The position numbers and the translations under genes are program-made. The notes beneath the pieces are model-generated. The model made no database searches. It saw only the letters and a list, made by a program, of their open reading frames with translations, and was not told the DNA's origin. Positions 59,975 to 64,000 of a stretch of DNA of 64,000 bases are shown here, piece after piece (the stretch's first letter is position 1; each line of letters starts with the position of its first letter). Source of the stretch: Castanea sativa (lineage: Eukaryota > Streptophyta > Magnoliopsida > Fagales > Fagaceae); contig NC_134023.1 in the NCBI RefSeq assembly GCF_040712315.1, forward strand, positions 16,501,442 through 16,565,441, in the 5' to 3' direction.

Positions 59975-60480
59975 ATGAATAGGTTGTTTAGAAGTTACTC
60001 TTCCACCAGCAGTAGATGTTCTCAACCCACATCCATTCCTGATATACCAGCAGACGTAGGAGCAATTAATTCGGAGTCTTATGAGCTATCCGATCTAGAT
60101 CTAGACATAGGAGATTGGAATATCCCTAAAGTTTCTACCAGCCAATTCTATAAGTCTTCATGGTCTTTGAAAACTTCGTGAACGGACTACCATGTCAAGA
60201 CCATAGAACAAGTCTATGGAATCAACAAGGAGTACGAAACGTGCTACTTGTTATCACCCTCAGCTATCCAGAATCATAAAGACAAAGGACATAACTTCCT
60301 ACACATAGGATTAGTCCAAATAGGAGTGAAACCACTCACCAGAAGAGGTTTGAACAGCTCAATCCTCATGGCCCTTAGAGATGCTCGTCACGTCAGATTT
60401 GATGACAGCCTCCTAGGAACCATAGAAACCAGTCTTAGTAACGGACCCATTCATTTTAACTGTTTCCCAGATTTTAGCAT
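59975..60480 (+). pseudogene. Pararetroviral movement-protein region, broken
   Basis: Would encode the cell-to-cell movement domain at the N-terminus of the viral polyprotein. Frame opens MNRLFRSYSSTSS at 59975, meets an in-frame TGA at 60179-60181 and then continues in the same frame. The conserved block is 'FLHIGLVQIGVKPLTRRGLN' followed by 'LRDARHVRFDDSLLG'. It ends at about FPDFSI, where the inverted neighbour begins. The stop and the truncation make it non-functional. Confidence 0.8.
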
Positions 60481-60483
60481 TTT

Positions 60484-61527
60484 TCCGCCATTTGCGGAAG
60501 TCAATCTTTCCCTAGATTTTTTGAAGTATTTGGAGGGAATGATTCCTTCTTGAATGCAATTAAGATCAGCACCTGAATCTATCAAGGCTATGACCTCAAA
60601 TTCAAATTCTTTGCTGATGACAATTCTGACTTTGGAATGCCATTTATGGAAGTTAATCCTAGTGATAGCATCTAAGTACAATCCTTTGCTGGGTTTGTAA
60701 ATGAGGTCAACTATTGGTTTAACTGTATGACTAACTTTATCATCTGAAGGACTTTCCAAAGGTTGAGTTTCCTGGAGGACTTTAAGGCTTTGTTTTAAGG
60801 TACTTATTTCACACCTGGTTTCTTTGGTTTCTCCTTGAAGGTCGTTGATCTTAACTTCCTTCTTGGTCAGGCTAAGCCTATTGTGGGATTGGTCCAGATC
60901 TACCTTGGGTTGATGGTTACTGGGTCCGGGTTTATTTGTTTGCTGTACTAAAGGCTGTTGGGTTGGGCTAGGTTTCTGGGATTTGTCAAAGGGGTTACCT
61001 ATTTTTCTGTGAGAGGACTTGGTGCCACAATCTTTCATGAGATGGTCACGCTTACCGCAAGCATGACATTTTCCAGGCTTAGGAGGGACGTGCTTCTTAG
61101 ATCTTTTGTAAGCTTTGGAAATAAGCCGATGGGTTTTGCTGGTACGGTTTTCAAGCCTTTTCATTTTTAACCGTTTCCACTTGGCATCTAGAGGTTCATC
61201 TTCTGTTTCAGAGGAACTGCTAGAGGTAGTATGGACTCTTAACACCTTAAGCTGTCTTATGGATCTTGGCGGAGAAACAGCCGGTTTCCTTGTAAGTTCT
61301 TCAAGTTTCAGGGCAACTATTTCTAAGGCTGATTTGTCCTTAGGATAACTGTAGTTGGTTGTGGGAGACTTGACAAGAGCTTGCTTAAGAGTTGGTTTAC
61401 TATCCGTATCCTTAATTGAGTTGGGTTCATCTATGGTCCAAACTTCCGGTGACACAAAGCGTTTGTCTTGGCCAAAATACCTTTCGAAGTATAAGAAAAA
61501 GGGGACATTACGGGATATTTCCCTCAT
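60484..61527 (-). pseudogene. Pararetroviral nucleocapsid/protease region, truncated
   Basis: The frame 60451-61527 (358 codons) holds a basic region, a CX2CX4HX4C zinc knuckle (C154-C167), a Gln/Ser-rich linker and an aspartic-protease start with DSGAD (317-321). This order (capsid-type zinc finger, then protease) is that of the viral polyprotein. Its last few codons come from the opposite arm, so the protease is cut after about 30 residues past DSGAD. Confidence 0.8.
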
Positions 61528-61819
61528 GAATGCCGTCCATGCTTCAAATACTTTTTCTTTTGATCTCTCGGTATAATTGGCTTTGTAGGCTTCTCTTTTA
61601 GTCCTGTTTTCTTCGTAACTAAACTCATTTCCTAATTCTTCTAGGTCGTGAACGATTCTCTTTTAACACTAAGATATTCGTAGAGATTCCTTGCCGATCT
61701 CGGAGGCATTCCATATCAGTTCCGTGATGGGGACGGGGGATTGTTCATGATCGTCTTCCTCATCGACAATCGAATCCTGTTTCGTCGTGTAGCAAGGTGT
61801 GGTGAGTTGGGAATTGGTT

Positions 61820-62138
61820 CTAACTCCCCTGAAGCCGAACACCTAAATCTCTTCTAGACCTAGGAAAAGGTGATCCTAAAGGTCTCGTTGAGCTACACCG
61901 GGATGCGCATCTATCTCTAAGGTAGATAGGTGACTGCCTATGGGGCTGCTGTAGATCGATTGGAGATCTAAACCGGGATGTGTCCAAAGGTTGCCTATAC
62001 TCATAGTCTAGAGGAGTGCTAAGCCTAGATCTGTCGAAACTTAACCTAACCGAGCCGTCGGCTAGTTGTTGGACAAATTCTAGATCTGGATTCTGGGCTG
62101 GGTTTTGGATCTGTAGAGCATGATTTTCATTTTCTAAC
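61820..62138 (-). pseudogene. Pararetroviral polyprotein middle region, fragment
   Basis: An Arg/Ser/Pro-rich frame ('LSFDRSRLSTPLDYEYRQPL') between the movement-protein start and the zinc-knuckle region, in the same orientation. It is closed by a stop, and the frame shifts before the next part (61527). No domain recognised. Confidence 0.55.
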
Positions 62139-62315
62139 ATAGAATTGGCTGGTAGAAACTTTAGGGATATTCCAATCTCCTATGTCTAGATCTAGATCGG
62201 ATAGCTCATAAGACTCCGAATTAATTGCTCCTACGTCTGCTGGTATATCAGGAATGGATGTGGGTTGAGAACATCTACTGCTGGTGGAAGAGTAACTTCT
62301 AAACAACCTATTCAT
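62139..62315 (-). pseudogene. Second copy of the movement-protein N-terminus
   Basis: Identical in translation to the first about 59 residues of the left-arm copy (59975-60151). It then jumps to unrelated polyprotein sequence and stops. Confidence 0.85.
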
Positions 62316-62954
62316 GATTCTGGGGTTACAAGTTTAAATCAACAATTACAACCTAGTTATCTTTTATCTTCAAACTTCTGGATCTAACCTTTAGATCTGA
62401 AACAAAAATACAACTATGGGATAGACACCTGATCTGTGAACTCCTACCTACCGGACTCTCCTCCAATAATGGGGACCACCCTTACACGCCTTCACTCGGC
62501 TTCACACGGGCTGACCAAACCAAACTTAGGAAGATTTTCGGTCATCTTAGGGCTTGGAGACCACACAGATTTCGGTAACAAATCTCACAGGTATAAATCT
62601 GCAACAAATTTTAGGGCTAAACACAAAAATAGGAAGAATAGGGATAACAGGGAAGCAAAAGTTAATCTGAACAAATAATCACAGACTAACAAATAGAATG
62701 GTTAGAAGGAGGCTCAGCCTACCATTTGCAGATGTAATAGAAAATGATGAAATAATATAGCGAAGAAATAAATAAAAGGGAACGGAAGAGTTATCAAGAA
62801 ATAGATGTAAAACAAAATATGGGGTATGGGAGATATATCCATGAAAATAATTCAAAATAATTATAATGCCAAAAATAAGCCGGATAACTATGGCGGCGCG
62901 GAGCCAACTTGATTAAACAATAAACAAGAACTCATAATCCGACCGGCCAAACTT

Positions 62955-62966
62955 GGCTCGATACCA
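62955..62966 (-). other. Damaged tRNA-iMet primer site
   Basis: TGGTATCGAGCC on the minus strand. Relative to the site at 59323 one A is missing. Confidence 0.75.
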
Positions 62967-63020
62967 TAAGGGGTAAGTTACGGAGCTAAGGCCACACATG
63001 TGCGGAAAATAAACATAAAG

Positions 63021-63629
63021 GCCGACCGAGGCCATGATATTACAAATATGAAATAGTGCCATCCGGATTACAATGCTAAGGGTTGTAAAGAGGAGGCAAA
63101 GCGAACTCTTGGCCGGAAGAGGAGGGAATTTTGGAGTTCCGAAGTTTCTCCTAAAATTGGACCTGCTTCAGAATGGAGGAATGGCTTCCTTAAATAGGCC
63201 GAGGAGGCCTTGGCCTTGGATGATTGCTGAAAATCCGGAAGGTAAATTGCTTTTACTCGAGGTGAAAGTTAATTCCACCGAAAGCAACAAGATCTTTTGA
63301 TGATTATGTCTCCGTGAACAAGAAAGCTGTTCATGCTACGAGTGATTTGTCCCTTTGCTTTTCCGGATTCGGATTCGTTGGAATAGTAACCTCGTCGGGA
63401 ATCTGGGTGCGATCGTTTTCATGATGCGGCATCGTTCATATCGCGTTGGCCGTGCCGATTTTGAATAGTAACCGAACTAGGGGTTTTATCCCGAGTTGCT
63501 TTGTCGGGATATTCTCTAATCGCCGTCCAAGTTATACCCGCCGTAAGGGTCTTGGGAATCTTGGAATGGATCCATGGATCGTGGTTGGATCGATCCTTCG
63601 AAGAAGCGAGTGGGACTCGTTCTTCGATT
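63021..63629. other. CpG/CCGG-rich stretch, unclassified
   Basis: Non-coding in all frames examined, but clearly richer in C+G than the rest of the window. It lies directly upstream (minus strand) of the pararetroviral leader, so it may be more viral or flanking repeat sequence. Confidence 0.4.
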
Positions 63630-63872
63630 CTAGCCGTCAGTGAGCGAGCTATTAGGCCGGGCTAATTCTTTCAACTCTTTGCTAGATTTTCCGGATATCC
63701 GGACGCAGTCTAGGCTAGACCGAGATCTTGTCCCGTGGGCAATGGGTTTCTCAGACTGGGGAGGATAATCCTTATAAACCCGATTGATGATTGGATTGAT
63801 CCCGAGGCCGTCCCACCATTTGACCGAAAATTCCCGGTCCAAGAGGTTCGTGTTAATTGTATATTTCCACAT
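63630..63872 (-). pseudogene. Tryptophan-rich retroelement or pararetrovirus fragment
   Basis: The short frame carries 'VKWWDGL' followed by 'VYKDYPP', and its start (MWKYTINTNLLDREF) aligns with the 'WQYEKECDILTRHW' stretch of the fragment at 1807-2712. The following 'SGKSSKELKELA' tail is Lys/Ser-rich. It may continue past 63872 towards the window edge. Confidence 0.5.
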
Positions 63873-64000
63873 GCCGATCCAAAGGACTTTGTACCTCCGG
63901 GAGAAAATTAAGATTACCGGAACCGGGATCCGTGCCTAGGAGGCACCTTGAGTCAAAATACCTCAAAGCATCTTGTAGTGGTTCGGGAAGATTCGGGGAT

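Larger units (their letters stand above)
59262..60483 (+). mobile_element. Endogenous pararetrovirus fragment, left arm
   Basis: Contains, in order, an initiator-Met primer site, an untranslated leader of about 640 bp and the start of the viral polyprotein (movement-protein region). It breaks at about 60478-60484, where it meets the other arm in opposite orientation. Positions 59262-60151 recur as an inverted copy at 62139-63020. The order is that of the Caulimoviridae, petu- or florendovirus-like. No RT is present on this arm. Confidence 0.8.
60484..63020 (-). mobile_element. Endogenous pararetrovirus fragment, right arm
   Basis: Reads on the minus strand from a damaged primer site (62955-62966) through leader, movement-protein start, a middle region, a zinc-knuckle region and the start of the aspartic protease. 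Most of the movement protein is deleted at about 62139. It ends in the protease, so RT and RNase H are absent. Compared with the left arm, single-base deletions occur in the leader. Confidence 0.8.

Overview
This is a nuclear window from a flowering plant, most likely a dicot. It is AT-rich with long (TA)n, (CT)n and (GA)n tracts. Its three host genes are split by GT-AG introns, and most of the rest is transposable-element sequence. I infer a perennial or tree species from the endogenous pararetrovirus and repeat types, but I cannot name it.

Host genes. (1) A MOZART1/GIP gamma-tubulin-complex subunit on the minus strand (16541-20219), with two coding exons and a 3.5-kb intron that holds a decayed LINE. 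(2) A complete chloroplast-type translation initiation factor IF-2 (FUG1-like) on the minus strand (35629-45588), with 12 coding exons plus a 5'UTR intron. All eleven coding introns fall between codons and the protein is 1006 residues. (3) A short-chain dehydrogenase/reductase of the C-factor-like group on the plus strand (48117-52693), with 6 exons and 283 residues. About 4.6 kb further on is a broken copy of its exon 5 and the flanking introns. The first two genes serve spindle/microtubule nucleation and plastid translation; the enzyme's substrate is unknown. Nothing suggests they form a functional cluster.

Mobile DNA, left to right: a partial copia-type LTR at the window edge; two copies of a Mutator-like MITE family (1276-1661, 14127-14524); a tryptophan-rich retroelement or pararetrovirus coding remnant (1807-2712); a 444-bp tandem duplication (8001-8899); a fold-back MITE (9762-10141); a hAT MITE with 8-bp target duplication (12068-12647); a retroposed fragment with 23-bp target duplication (15717-15876); a 2.1-kb Mutator-like element with 9-bp target duplication and a nested MITE (20429-22508); a complete 10.2-kb LTR retrotransposon with gag but no pol (23071-33258), which itself carries a hAT MITE, a SINE and several tandem repeats; LINE 3' ends with RNase H domains (34150-34760, 47057-47760); two tRNA-derived SINEs with target duplications (34818-34987 and 35953-36156); a copia-type 3' end with an LTR (54296-56139); and two head-out inverted fragments of an endogenous Caulimoviridae-type pararetrovirus (59262-63020).

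The most interesting material is the gag-only LTR retrotransposon. It has intact integration signals and a TATA promoter preceded by a 30-bp CACGTG array whose copy number differs between its two LTRs. The inverted pararetroviral pair and the Mutator-like element with a non-TIR interior come next. I found no clearly new biochemical system.
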